In this document: positions 55,755-64,000 of the stretch, in pieces
Layout of the letters: each line of letters starts with the position of its first letter
Numbering within the stretch: position 1 is the stretch's first letter
Source: Hyphomonadaceae bacterium JAD_PAG50586_4
Lineage (GTDB): Bacteria > Pseudomonadota > Alphaproteobacteria > Caulobacterales > Aquidulcibacteraceae
Direction: 5' to 3'
DNA length: 64,000 nucleotides
Assembly (NCBI GenBank): GCA_023242925.1
Contig: CP096134.1
Location: forward strand, 2,685,501-2,749,500
Notes under the pieces: generated by a model
Database searches by the model: none
What the model saw: only the letters and a program-made list of their open reading frames with translations
Told to the model about the DNA's origin: nothing
Made by a program: the position numbers and the translations under genes

Positions 55755-55842
55755 GGACCGCCGGCTTCCCGCCGGCGCTTCGGTTGGAGCTGCACATTGC
55801 GTGCACGGTCAAACATCGATGCCGGCTGGAAGCCGGCGGTCC
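55755..55842. repeat. Inverted repeat pair between lipoprotein gene and cckA
   Basis: GGACCGCCGGCTTCC (55755-55769) and its exact complement GGAAGCCGGCGGTCC (55828-55842) enclose 58 bases. Each arm is itself partly palindromic. A related copy lies at 52005-52025. The pair sits just beyond the convergent ends of the lipoprotein gene and cckA and could act as a shared transcript end, though no T tract follows. Confidence 0.6.
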
Positions 55843-55844
55843 GG

Positions 55845-58370
55845 CTAAGCCGCCAGCAACTCCTTCACGCGCCCCACCAGCTGCTCCATCGTCACCGGCT
55901 TGCTCATGTAGTGCACAGGGTACGCTTCCAGCATGTGGCTGAAGCTTTCCGGCGCGTAGCCGGAGAGGAAGAGCACTTTAGCGTTGCCGATCATCGCGGG
56001 ATCAGCTTCCTGTAGCATCTCCGGCCCTGTCATGATCGGCATCGAGACGTCCGAGATGATGATGTCGTACGCGCCCGGATTGCGGCCGAGCACCTCGAGC
56101 GCCTCTTCGCCGTTCTCCGCCTCTTCGACCTCGTAGCCGCACTCTTTCAGATTGCGCACGATCGAGCGACGCACGGCGGTTTGATCCTCAACAAAGAGAA
56201 TCTTGCCGCGCCCGGCCACGTCCTTCGGCGGCGGCGCGATCAAAGCGCGCTCCTTGGCGGCGATATCCTCCACCTCTTCCGCCGTCGGTTCATAGACCGG
56301 CAGGAAGATGCGGAACGTCGTGCCGACGCCGAGTTTTGACGAGAAGAAGATATAGCCGCCCGATTGCTTGATGATGCCGTAGCTGGTCGCGAGGCCAAGC
56401 CCCGTCCCTTTGCCGGCTTCCTTGGTCGAGTGATACGGGCGGAAGATTTTCGCCGCGTGCTCCGGCTTAATACCCGAGCCCGTATCTTCCACCTCGATCA
56501 TCACGTACTGGCCGTCTTCGATCGGATTGTGGCCAAGCCCGCGCGCAGCTTCCGCGCTGATCACAGAGGTCCGCACGGTGAGCTTGCCGTCCTTCGGAAT
56601 CGGCAGATCCTTCGGCGTCATCGCATCGCGCGCATTGGTGGCGAGATTGATGATCACGCGCTCGAGCTGCGTTTTATCGACCTTCACATACGGCAGATCG
56701 CGGCCGTGCCGGATCTCGTACTTGATCGACGCGCCCATGATGCGGCGGATCAATTCTTGGCGTGAGCCGACGAAATCGCCCACGTCGAACACTTCGCGCG
56801 CGAACGTCTGCTGGCGCGCATAGGCGCGCAGCATTTCCGAAAGCTCCTTGGCGCTCGCGGCGTTGTCGGAAATTTCCTGCAGCGTCGGATAATCGGCATC
56901 GCCCACGGGGTGGCGACGCAGCAGGTACGAGCAATTCTGCATCACCACCGTGAGCAGATTGTTGAAATCGTGCGCGACGCCCGCAGCAAGCTCGCCGATC
57001 TCGCGCATCTTTTCCGATTGCGCCAAGCGCGTCTCAAGCTCGCGCTGCTGGCTGACGTTCAGCACATAAGCGATGCTGCGCCCATCCGCCGAGCGCGCCA
57101 GATGCACGTGCACAGCTGTCGGCGGCGAGGTCGCCAGCGTGATCTCGATCGGATCGTTCATCGCCTGACGCAGACGCTGCGCCAAAGCCTGCGGCCCTTC
57201 CGAGGCTTCGAACAAGTCCGCGAACGCCGCACTTGGCGTCGCCCGGCCTTGCGTCATTTCCATCAGCGACGCGTTGGAATCCAGCAGCGCCGCCGACGCT
57301 GGGTCCGCGCCATCGAGCACAGCAATGCCCAGCGGCGCTTGCGCGAACACTTCATCCGTCTCGCCCGAACCCCGCACATGCGTCGGCGCCGGCGCGGCAT
57401 CCGGCGCTTCCGCGTCCGAGAAGAACACGAACGAGCGCGAGGTGCCGTCCACGTTTTCCGCCGGCCAGAACGAGAGCGTCGAGACTTGCGTCTCGTGCCC
57501 ATCGAGCCCGCGCAATGTCACGCGCGCCGGTGTCGGCCCAAAGCCACGCCGATCGCGACGCAGCAGACGTGATGGATCTTCCTTCACGATGTCACGCACG
57601 CGCAGGATCGCGGGGTCTTCGCCCAAACCCAGCACCGCACGCAGCGCGCGGTTCATGTAGGCAATCGTGCCGTCCGCACGCGCGGCGAAGAAGCCCACCG
57701 GCGCGTCGTCCAAGAAAATCTGACGCGAATTATCGTCAGGCGCACTCGCCTCACCCGAACCGAGTTCGCGCAAGCGCCACAACACGTACCCGCCGGGGAT
57801 TGGCCCCACGCACGCTTCATAGCGCGCATGCTTGCCCGTCAGCGACGCCGTCGCCGGCAATTCTTCGCGTCGTATCTGGCCAAGTTGCGCGGCTTTCGAC
57901 AAACGGAACATCGGCGCTGACAACATCGGGTCCGCCCCGAACAAGCGGCTCATCATTGGAGGGCGATCGCTCTCGCCCATCACGCCAGCCGCTTCCGCGA
58001 TATGATGATACGCCGCGTTCGCCACCAGCGGCGACAAATGCTGATCGGTGACGAGCGCTGCTTCATCGAGCGCCTCGATCATCGCGTGCTCATTACGTCC
58101 GCCCAACAAGGCAGAGGCGGCAATCACGCCACGCTCGGGAAACGCACCGTGCTGACGCCCCGCACCGCGCGACATCCAGAAGAACAGCACCATGCCAACA
58201 GCCGCGACCAGCAAGAGCAAAATCGCCCCCGCCTGGCCCACACTCGGCCCAGCCGTGATCGCTATGCCCGCCGCGCCAATGCCGACAGCAGCCGAGACCC
58301 AAAACAGGATCTGCAGCGGGTCGAGCCGCCCGCCGCTGCGCGGAGGTGTATTTTCTACGTGATCTGTCAT
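55845..58370 (-). CDS. cckA: Cell-cycle hybrid histidine kinase CckA
   Basis: An 841-residue hybrid kinase matching CckA, the source of phosphate for the ChpT-CtrA/CpdR phosphorelay. Two N-terminal helices (FWVSAAVGIGAAGIAITAG; AILLLLVAAVGMVLFFW) precede PAS-like domains (residues 90-430). The kinase core has GVAHDFNNLLTVVMQNCSYL (HxFNN form), INLATNARDAM, VEDTGSGI and GTGLGLATSYGIIKQSGGYI. A C-terminal receiver follows (ILFVEDQTAVRRSIVRN; phospho-Asp in DIIISDVSMPIMTGPEM). ATG at 58370. It follows flhB on the same strand, probably at the end of a fliQ-fliR-flhB-cckA unit. Confidence 0.96.
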   Translation of the reverse strand: MTDHVENTPPRSGGRLDPLQILFWVSAAVGIGAAGIAITAGPSVGQAGAILLLLVAAVGMVLFFWMSRGAGRQHGAFPERGVIAASALLGGRNEHAMIEALDEAALVTDQHLSPLVANAAYHHIAEAAGVMGESDRPPMMSRLFGADPMLSAPMFRLSKAAQLGQIRREELPATASLTGKHARYEACVGPIPGGYVLWRLRELGSGEASAPDDNSRQIFLDDAPVGFFAARADGTIAYMNRALRAVLGLGEDPAILRVRDIVKEDPSRLLRRDRRGFGPTPARVTLRGLDGHETQVSTLSFWPAENVDGTSRSFVFFSDAEAPDAAPAPTHVRGSGETDEVFAQAPLGIAVLDGADPASAALLDSNASLMEMTQGRATPSAAFADLFEASEGPQALAQRLRQAMNDPIEITLATSPPTAVHVHLARSADGRSIAYVLNVSQQRELETRLAQSEKMREIGELAAGVAHDFNNLLTVVMQNCSYLLRRHPVGDADYPTLQEISDNAASAKELSEMLRAYARQQTFAREVFDVGDFVGSRQELIRRIMGASIKYEIRHGRDLPYVKVDKTQLERVIINLATNARDAMTPKDLPIPKDGKLTVRTSVISAEAARGLGHNPIEDGQYVMIEVEDTGSGIKPEHAAKIFRPYHSTKEAGKGTGLGLATSYGIIKQSGGYIFFSSKLGVGTTFRIFLPVYEPTAEEVEDIAAKERALIAPPPKDVAGRGKILFVEDQTAVRRSIVRNLKECGYEVEEAENGEEALEVLGRNPGAYDIIISDVSMPIMTGPEMLQEADPAMIGNAKVLFLSGYAPESFSHMLEAYPVHYMSKPVTMEQLVGRVKELLAA

Positions 58371-58463
58371 TGGCGCGCCTGTTAGCCGGGCACTTGACCC
58401 CGATTCGGGGCGCGGATCACGTTGGGGCGCGGTAGGGAATCCATCCGCCATGTGTGTTCTCCG

Positions 58464-59545
58464 CTAAAGGTTTCTTCTGGGCCGGCCGCGTCGGCGGGCC
58501 ATACGCATGATGAAGCCGATGACCTTGGCCACCGCTTCGTAATGTTCCCGGGGATCGGCTCGTCGAGTTCGGCGGTCGCAAACAGCGCCCGCGCCAACGG
58601 CGGTTCTTCCACGATCGGAATGTTATGTGCTTCCGCGACCTCACGAATTTTGAGTGCGGTCGCGTCCACGCCCTTCGCCAAGCAGATCGGCGCGCCGATT
58701 TCGCCGGGCTCGTACCGTAACGCCACGGCGTAGTGAGTCGGGTTCGTAATGATCACGCTCGCCTTCGGCACGTTCTGCATCATGCGCTGGCGCGACCGTT
58801 CCATGCGGATTTGTCGCAGCTTGGCTTTGACCATCGGGTCGCCGTCGTTCTGGCGGAACTCCTCCTTGATCTCGCGCCGGCTCATCTTCATCCGCTCCAT
58901 GTAGGATTGGCGCGTGAAGACGTAATCCACAGCCGCAAGCAAGGCCGCCGCACTCGCCAGCGCCAACAGCATCGCCACAACGCGATCCTGAATCCACGGC
59001 AACAGCGCGCCCACATCGAGCAGCGACATATTCTCAATCACCGCATCGCGCGGCCATAATATCCAACCGAGCACCGCGCCAACCAGCACGAGCTTCGCCA
59101 GCGATTTCACAAACGTCGCAAACGCCTGCTTGCCGAAGGTCCGCTTGAAGCCTTCGATTGGATTGAGCTTGTCCAGCTTCGGCTGCAGGCGTTCAGCCGT
59201 GAACGTCGGGCGATCCTGCAAATAGCGCGCGGCGATCCCGCTCACCGCAAGCGCTACCGCCGTGAGGCCGAAAATCGCCATCAGCTTCAGCCCGACAGCG
59301 CCCATAATCGCGATCAGCGAGCGTGGGTCCGTCGAAAGCTGATCCGGCATCGCCAAGAAGCTGATGAAGCTATGCGCCATCTGCGCCGTGATCGGCCCAG
59401 CCATGAAGGCGACGAACGCTGTCGCGGCCACGAGCGAAAGTGCTGCGCCCACCTCCGTCGAATAGATGATGTCGCCCTTCTCGCGCGCCTGATCTAGCTT
59501 TCGCTGTGTCGGCTCTTCTGTTTTGTCATCGTCATCGGCGGCCAT
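58464..59545 (-). CDS. flhB: Flagellar export protein FlhB (frameshifted near C-terminus)
   Basis: Switch protein of the flagellar type III export apparatus. Four helices lie in the N-terminal half, then the cytoplasmic domain. It has the self-cleavage site NPTHYAVALRYEPGE and the preceding SRREIKEEFRQNDGDPMVKA. One base is missing at plus-strand 58550-58553. The correct frame continues EHYEAVAKVIGFIMRMARR and stops at 58464. About 360 residues, as expected. Confidence 0.94.
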
Positions 59546-59548
59546 GCG

Positions 59549-60303
59549 TCACCTCACCCACAACGCATAGGATTGCATGCTGTCGAGCCAGATCAGCATG
59601 CCCGTCGAAAGACCGAGCGCGAACACCACCAAGCCGCCCAGGATTTGCAACGGCATGATGATGAAGAAGACTTGGATTTGCGGGATCAAACGCGAAAGCA
59701 CGCCTAAACCCACCCGGAAAATCAAACCCGCCGCCACAACCGGCATCGCAATCTGAAAGCCAACGCGGAACGACGTCGACGCCGTCGTCAGCGCCAAGTC
59801 CGCCGCATCGCCGACAGGCGGCGGGCGCCGAGTGAGATCAGATCGTACGAGCCAACGACGCCCTGCAAGAACATATGATGCAAGCCCGTTGCGAACATCA
59901 GCGCCAGACCCAGCATGCTCAAGAACACTGCCGTGAGTTGGCCCGATTGCGTCATCGTTGGATCGGCAGTTTGTGCGAACGCCAAACCGATTTCCAAACC
60001 GACGATCTGCCCCGCCGTCGCCAGCGCCGTCATCAAGAAGCGCGCAGCGCCCCCGATCAGAACGCCGATCAGCGTCTCGCTCGCGACCTGAAACGCCATC
60101 CCCCACGCGCTCGTCGCCGCATCCGGCACGCGATCAGCAAGCGTCGGCGCCAAGCAGATCGACAGCACCAGCGCAAAGCCCAAACGAATGCGCGGCGGGA
60201 TCGCCGGTTCGCTGAAGCCAGGCAGCAGCATGATCACACCGCCGATGCGCGCGAACAGCAACGCTGCGCTCCAGACGTCGACGCCGTAGAGCGAGAGCTC
60301 CAT
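59549..60303 (-). CDS. fliR: Flagellar export protein FliR (frameshifted)
   Basis: Integral membrane component of the export gate, about 251 residues. The first part runs from the ATG at 60303 (WSAALLFARIGGVIMLLPGF; RIRLGFALVLSICLAPTLAD; VGLEIGLAFAQTADPTMTQS). One base is missing near plus-strand 59818-59830. The rest reads VGDAADLALTTASTSFRVGF and AMPVVAAGLIFRVGLGVLSR in the next frame. The ATG touches the fliQ stop, and flhB follows 3 bases after the fliR stop, so the three are one operon. Confidence 0.93.
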
Positions 60304-60566
60304 CAGTAATTCGCGATGCGTTCGAAGATGCCGTCCATGAAGCCGCCCAGCAGGCCGCCCATGATCGGCAAGAAGAGCAGGATGGCGAAGAAGATCGCAA
60401 GGATCTTCGGCACGAATACGAGCGTCTGCTCCTGGATTTGCGTGAGCGTCTGCAGCAGCGACACGACCAGGCCCACGACCAGCCCGACGATCATCGGCCC
60501 CGCCGCCACCAGCACTGTCACCCAGATCGCCTCGCGCCCAAGGTCGAGGACTTCTGCTCCGGACAT
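60303..60566 (-). CDS. fliQ: Flagellar export protein FliQ
   Basis: An 87-residue, two-helix component of the export gate: VTVLVAAGPMIVGLVVGLVV, then LVFVPKILAIFFAILLFLP. The conserved SLLQTLTQIQEQTLVFVPK loop is diagnostic. I chose the ATG at 60566 by comparison with the family N-terminus. It is the first gene of the fliQ-fliR-flhB(-cckA) unit. Confidence 0.95.
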   Translation of the reverse strand: MSGAEVLDLGREAIWVTVLVAAGPMIVGLVVGLVVSLLQTLTQIQEQTLVFVPKILAIFFAILLFLPIMGGLLGGFMDGIFERIANY

Positions 60567-60629
60567 ACTCGCTCCCGCACGGAACCCGGCAAATTCTGCC
60601 GAGCGTCGCTCCAAGGACCCCATTCGTGG

Positions 60630-60644
60630 TTAACGACTGGTTTC
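60630..60644. promoter_or_regulatory. Partial CtrA box upstream of fliQ
   Basis: TTAA-CGACTGG-TTTC keeps one half of the CtrA motif TTAA-N7-TTAA, with two mismatches in the other. It lies 64-78 bases before the fliQ start, where CtrA sites occur in class II flagellar promoters of Caulobacterales. Confidence 0.25.
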
Positions 60645-60694
60645 CGAACCGGCGCGTGCTGCTAAACAAGTGGAAAGATCAATGGGGAGACGCA

Positions 60695-62491
60695 ATGAAC
60701 ATCACCCGCCGCTACGCGCTGCTGACCGCCTCAGCCCTCGCCGTCGCTGGTTGCAGCACCGCAACGGAGATGGCGGATCCGGGCTCGGAACTGGGCGCCT
60801 TCTTCGAGGAGCAATTCGAAGCCGTCGTCGCCTCCTCGCCTGAACTGGCGACCCAGCTCGGCGACCGGCGCGGCTATGATCGGTGGGATGACGAGACCGA
60901 GGCGTTCGCCCAAGCGCAATTGCAGCGCGCCCGCACCGCGCGCGAATTCATGCTCTCGCATTTCGACCCCGCGCGCCTCACGCCCGGCGACCGCCTCTCC
61001 TATCGCCTGTTCGATATGGGCGTCGCGCGCCAGGAGGAGAATTGGCGCTGGCGCAATCACGGCTACATCTTCAACCACCACTCTGGCGCGCAATCGAACC
61101 TGCCCGCGTTCCTGATCAACGCGCATCAAGTCACCAACGTCGCCGACGCCGAAGCCTATGTCGCGCGCCTCAACGGCCTGCGCGCAAAGATGGATCAGCT
61201 GATCGCCAATTCGGAGGCCGCCGCCGCGCAAGGCATCATGCCGCCGCGCTTCTCCTATGAAGGCACGCTCTCCTCCAGCCGCAACGTCATCACCGGCGCG
61301 CCGTTCACAGAAGAGGCCGACAGCCCGCTCTGGGACGACTTCCAATCGAAAGTGAATGCACTTCAGATCGCACAAAGCGACAAAGATCGCTTGCTCGCCG
61401 GTGGCCGCGCCGCGCTGCTGAACGCGGTGAAACCGGCCTATGAGCGCCTCATCTCCGTGCTTACCGCGCAACAAGCGCGCGCTGGCGTCGAAGACGGCGC
61501 GTGGAAATTGCCGAACGGCGACGAATATTACGCCGCGCGCCTGCGCCTCTTCACCACTACGAATATGAGCGCTGACGAGATCCACAACACAGGTCTCGCC
61601 GCCGTCGCCCGCATCCATGAGGAAATGCGCGCCATCATGCGGCAGGTCTATTTCACCGGCGATCTCGCGGCCTTCTTCCAATTCATGGAGACTGATCCGC
61701 GCTTCTACGTCGCCGATAGCCCCGAAGGCCGCGCCGATTATGTGCGCCAAGCCACCGCCGCAATCGACGCGATGCGCGCGCGCCTGCCACAATATTTCGG
61801 CCGTCTGCCGCGCGCACCGCTTGAAGTGCGCCCAGTCGAGCCGTTCCGCGAACGCGCTGCTGGTCTCGCCTTCTATGAGCGCCCCGCCGCCGACGGCTCA
61901 CGCCCGGCGATTTATTACGTGAACACCTTCGACGTGCACGCCATCCCGACCTACCAGCTCGAAGCGCTCGCCTACCACGAGGGCATCCCCGGCCATCACA
62001 TGCAGATCGCCATCGCCCAGGAGCTTGAGGGCGTGCCGCGCTTTCGCCGCTTCCTGACCTTCTACACCGCCTACACCGAGGGCTGGGGCCTTTACGCCGA
62101 GCGGCTCGGCAAAGAGATGGGAGGCTACCAAGACCCCTATTCAGAATTCGGCCGCCTCGTGCTCGAACTCCGCCGCGCCATTCGGCTCGTGGTCGACACC
62201 GGACTGCATTCCAAGCGTTGGACCCGCCAGCAGGCCATCGATTACGTGCTGGCCAACCAGCCGGCCGGCGAACGCGAAGCCGGCCGCGACATCGGCCGCT
62301 ACATCGTCAATCCCGGCCAAGCGACCGCCTACATGGTCGGCCAAATGGAAATCCTGCGCTTGCGCGAAGAGGCCCGCGCCGCGATGGGCGCCCGCTTCTC
62401 GCTCTCCGGCTTCCACGACGCGGTGCTCGCCAATGGCGCAGTCCCGCTCGAAGTGCTGGGCGAACTCGTCCGCGAATGGAGCGGCGCCTAA
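60695..62491 (+). CDS. DUF885 family lipoprotein (probable zinc metallopeptidase)
   Basis: A 598-residue protein from the ATG at 60695, which follows GGGGAGA. The signal peptide has a twin-arginine-like start and a lipobox (ITRRYALLTASALAVAGCST). The DUF885 body contains the HExxH-like zinc site in ALAYHEGIPGHHMQIAIAQE and the downstream TEGWGLYAERLGKEMGGY, whose E and W are family hallmarks. Helices throughout agree with a gluzincin-like carboxypeptidase fold. The substrate is unknown. It is divergent from fliQ. Confidence 0.92.
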   Translation: MNITRRYALLTASALAVAGCSTATEMADPGSELGAFFEEQFEAVVASSPELATQLGDRRGYDRWDDETEAFAQAQLQRARTAREFMLSHFDPARLTPGDRLSYRLFDMGVARQEENWRWRNHGYIFNHHSGAQSNLPAFLINAHQVTNVADAEAYVARLNGLRAKMDQLIANSEAAAAQGIMPPRFSYEGTLSSSRNVITGAPFTEEADSPLWDDFQSKVNALQIAQSDKDRLLAGGRAALLNAVKPAYERLISVLTAQQARAGVEDGAWKLPNGDEYYAARLRLFTTTNMSADEIHNTGLAAVARIHEEMRAIMRQVYFTGDLAAFFQFMETDPRFYVADSPEGRADYVRQATAAIDAMRARLPQYFGRLPRAPLEVRPVEPFRERAAGLAFYERPAADGSRPAIYYVNTFDVHAIPTYQLEALAYHEGIPGHHMQIAIAQELEGVPRFRRFLTFYTAYTEGWGLYAERLGKEMGGYQDPYSEFGRLVLELRRAIRLVVDTGLHSKRWTRQQAIDYVLANQPAGEREAGRDIGRYIVNPGQATAYMVGQMEILRLREEARAAMGARFSLSGFHDAVLANGAVPLEVLGELVREWSGA

Positions 62492-62811
62492 CTCCCGTAG
62501 CGCCGGCGCCCTCGCCGGCAATGGGCTTGCGCATTCGCGTCGGAATGAGAGCCAAGTACGCGCATCAGGTGCGTGGCGCAGCGATGCGATCGAACAATTG
62601 GCGCCTCGGCGGACATTCATGCCTGCGAGGCGTCTGCGCTCTGAGGCATCGGCCTCGGCGAAAACGTGCTTTGCACATCACACTGTGACTATCTTCCGAC
62701 TGGAGGCATCCAATTTACCGATTCCACCTCATCTTATGTTCAGGCGCGCCGGAAACATTGGACGTGCTTGAGCGTACTCAACGCTCATAACAAAGATGCA
62801 GGGGAATTCCG
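62492..62811. other. 320-base intergenic region
   Basis: A 7-bp GC hairpin (GCCGGCG / CGCCGGC, 62502-62519) lies just after the DUF885 stop but has no T tract. The rest holds no convincing gene. The stretch 62735-62800 should contain the promoter of the 34-codon gene at 62812. Confidence 0.4.
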
Positions 62812-62916
62812 ATGAGCGCCTTCCAATCCATTGCCGCCTTCTTCAGGGGCCTGTTCGGCCGCAAGGACGACGACTTCAAGACACTGCTGATGTCCGATCT
62901 GGGGATCGAGCGCTAA
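62812..62916 (+). CDS. Micro-protein of 34 residues beside fliP
   Basis: An ATG preceded by AGGGGA at a good distance opens a 34-codon frame. It starts with an amphipathic helix (SAFQSIAAFFRGLFGRKDDD), followed by FKTLLMSDLGIER. The hydrophobic face and adjacent basic residues suggest membrane-surface binding. It converges with fliP, 25 bases apart. No family recognised; coding is supported only by the ribosome-binding site and composition. Confidence 0.45.
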   Translation: MSAFQSIAAFFRGLFGRKDDDFKTLLMSDLGIER

Positions 62917-62941
62917 AGCAACCCGACACCCGCCGAGGCTT

Positions 62942-63771
62942 CTACCCGCCCGGCGGCACGCCCGAATTAAAGCTCTCCACCAGGGAGCCCGCCACCAATC
63001 GCCACCCGTCCACCAGGACGAAGAAGATCAGCTTGAACGGCAGGCTTACGGTCACAGGCGGCATCATCATCATACCCATGGCCATCAACAGCGAGGCCAC
63101 CACGAGATCGATGATCACGAAGGGTATGAACAGCATGAACCCGATCTCGAACGCCCGCCGCAGCTCCGAAATCATAAACGCCGGCGCCATCACCCGAAGC
63201 GGCACGTCCGTCGCACTCTGAGGCGGCGTCTCCAGGCGCGCCATATCGATGAAGAGCGCCAAATCGTCTTCCCGCGTCTGCGACGCCATGAACGCCTTCA
63301 GCGGCTCCACGATCCGCGGGAACGCCTCATCGAGCGGCATCTCCTCACGCATGACCGGCCCGATCCCTGCCTCGTAGGAGGCATTCCAAACCGGCTGCAT
63401 CACGAACGCCGTCAAAAACAGCGAAAGCGAGATGATCACCACGTTCGGGGCGCCTGCTGCAGGCCGATCGCAGTGCGCAGCAGCGAAAGCACCACGACGA
63501 TGCGCACGAAGCTCGTCGTCATGATTATGATCGAGGGCGCAAGCGAAAGCACCGTGATCAGCGCCGTCAACTGCAGCACGCGCGCGGTCAGCCCGTCGCC
63601 GCTGCCCAAATCGATCGAAAGCGCCGGCTGCGTCGCTGCGGCGAACGCATAGGTCGCGCCCGAGAGCGCCGACATCAGCACCGAGGCGAACAGGATGGTG
63701 CGCGCCGCGCCTTTGAATTCCGGCTTGCGGAATATGCCCTGCTTGGCCGGTTTCGACTGCTCAGCGCTCAC
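62942..63771 (-). CDS. fliP: Flagellar export protein FliP (frameshifted)
   Basis: Core of the export gate, about 276 residues. A signal-peptide-like N-terminus (TILFASVLMSALSGATYAFA) precedes the family segments SIIIMTTSFVRIVVVLSLLR and, after the break, LSLFLTAFVMQPVWNASYE and FEIGFMLFIPFVIIDLVVAS. One C is missing (plus-strand G run 63447-63450), so the true junction reads IGLQQAPPNVVIISLS. GTG start at 63771 overlaps the fliO stop. It is separated from fliQ-fliR by the DUF885 gene on the other strand. Confidence 0.94.
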
Positions 63772-64000
63772 GATGCACTCTCCGCCCCAGCCGTACTCGG
63801 CGCTGCTTCGACAGCCTCCGTTTGGCCCACCACCAGATCGCCCGCCGGCGACAGCAGCAAAACATGCTCGCGCCCGTCGCAGCGCACGATCACAAGGCGC
63901 CGGCGCGGATCGATCATCAGGCTCTCGGATATCTTGAGTCGGCGCGGGCCTTGTGCGGTCGGTTGCAGCATGCCGAGGCGGCGCGCGCCGTAAGCCACAC
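63768..64000 (-). CDS. fliO: FliO-like flagellar protein, C-terminal part
   Basis: Partial, continuing beyond the window edge. The visible 77 residues carry the FliO C-terminal pattern LKISESLMIDPRRRLVIVRC and HVLLLSPAGDLVVGQTE, a short beta domain that follows a membrane helix in this family. It overlaps fliP by four bases, the usual fliO-fliP arrangement. Confidence 0.82.
   Translation of the reverse strand, partial: VAYGARRLGMLQPTAQGPRRLKISESLMIDPRRRLVIVRCDGREHVLLLSPAGDLVVGQTEAVEAAPSTAGAESAS

Noticed and set aside
55755..55842. Inverted repeats as ends of an insertion sequence or MITE
   Set aside because: Only 58 bases lie between the arms, no target-site duplication is visible, and no transposase is nearby.
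1..64000. CRISPR arrays, tRNA or rRNA genes, prophage
   Set aside because: No regularly spaced repeats, no tRNA acceptor/T-loop patterns and no integrase, capsid or terminase-like genes were found on reading both strands.

Overview
The window is GC-rich chromosomal DNA from an alphaproteobacterium, most likely of the order Caulobacterales (Hyphomonadaceae-like). The evidence is a full-length CckA hybrid kinase beside flagellar export genes, a MucR-type zinc-finger regulator, DUF2336 and DUF1491 proteins, an alphaproteobacterial-type LexA box (GAAC-N7-GAAC) before recA, and a ccmI-ccmE-ccmF cytochrome c maturation operon. I see no phage, insertion sequence, CRISPR array, rRNA or tRNA gene. Apart from the Mrp and Ton loci the content is largely core chromosome.

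Layout. 1-2048: ccmF (partial), ccmE and ccmI, all minus. 2113-4542: a PepSY-like secreted protein followed by an OmpR-type regulator and a PhoQ-like kinase. 4603-5529: a DnaJ-type co-chaperone, then a 1.2 kb stretch without a recognised gene. 6700-10564: penicillin-binding protein 1A and an ABC-F ATPase. 10601-18732: a PAN-domain protein, DUF2336, RF3, DUF1491, two secreted unknowns, a membrane histidine kinase, SufE, a decayed DnaA-C-terminal-like gene and MucR. 18892-26056: a ten-gene, translationally coupled Mrp/MBH-type cation-proton antiporter operon with three MrpD-like subunits. 26145-29090: a second DUF2336 protein, an MFS transporter and a small secreted protein. 29192-33547: a Ton-type energy-transduction cluster with one ExbB, three ExbD and three TonB-like proteins. 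33985-41451: bolA, grxD, an HtrA-like protease, DUF502, PPK2, rpsD, tandem paralogous unknowns, bfr-bfd and a SRPBCC protein. 41610-55732: rimO, a kinase, trmJ, icd, acetyltransferases, a crotonase, alaS, recA and a pirin. 55845-64000: cckA, flhB, fliR, fliQ, a DUF885 lipoprotein, fliP and fliO (partial).

About fifteen genes are broken by an apparent one- or two-base indel, nearly always a missing base in a short homopolymer, with the protein family resuming in the next frame. They include ccmF, the PBP1A gene, fliP, fliR and flhB, which an intact cell would be expected to need. The pattern fits long-read assembly error rather than gene decay, so I annotate these as single genes and give the position of each shift.

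The most unusual locus is the antiporter operon. Its order (E, F, G, an MrpA-C-terminal-like protein, B, C, then D-like proteins) follows the archaeal membrane-bound hydrogenase antiporter module rather than the usual bacterial mrpA-G order. No large MrpA and no hydrogenase or ferredoxin-type partner is present. By eye, only the first of its three D-like subunits keeps the glutamate and lysine expected for proton translocation.
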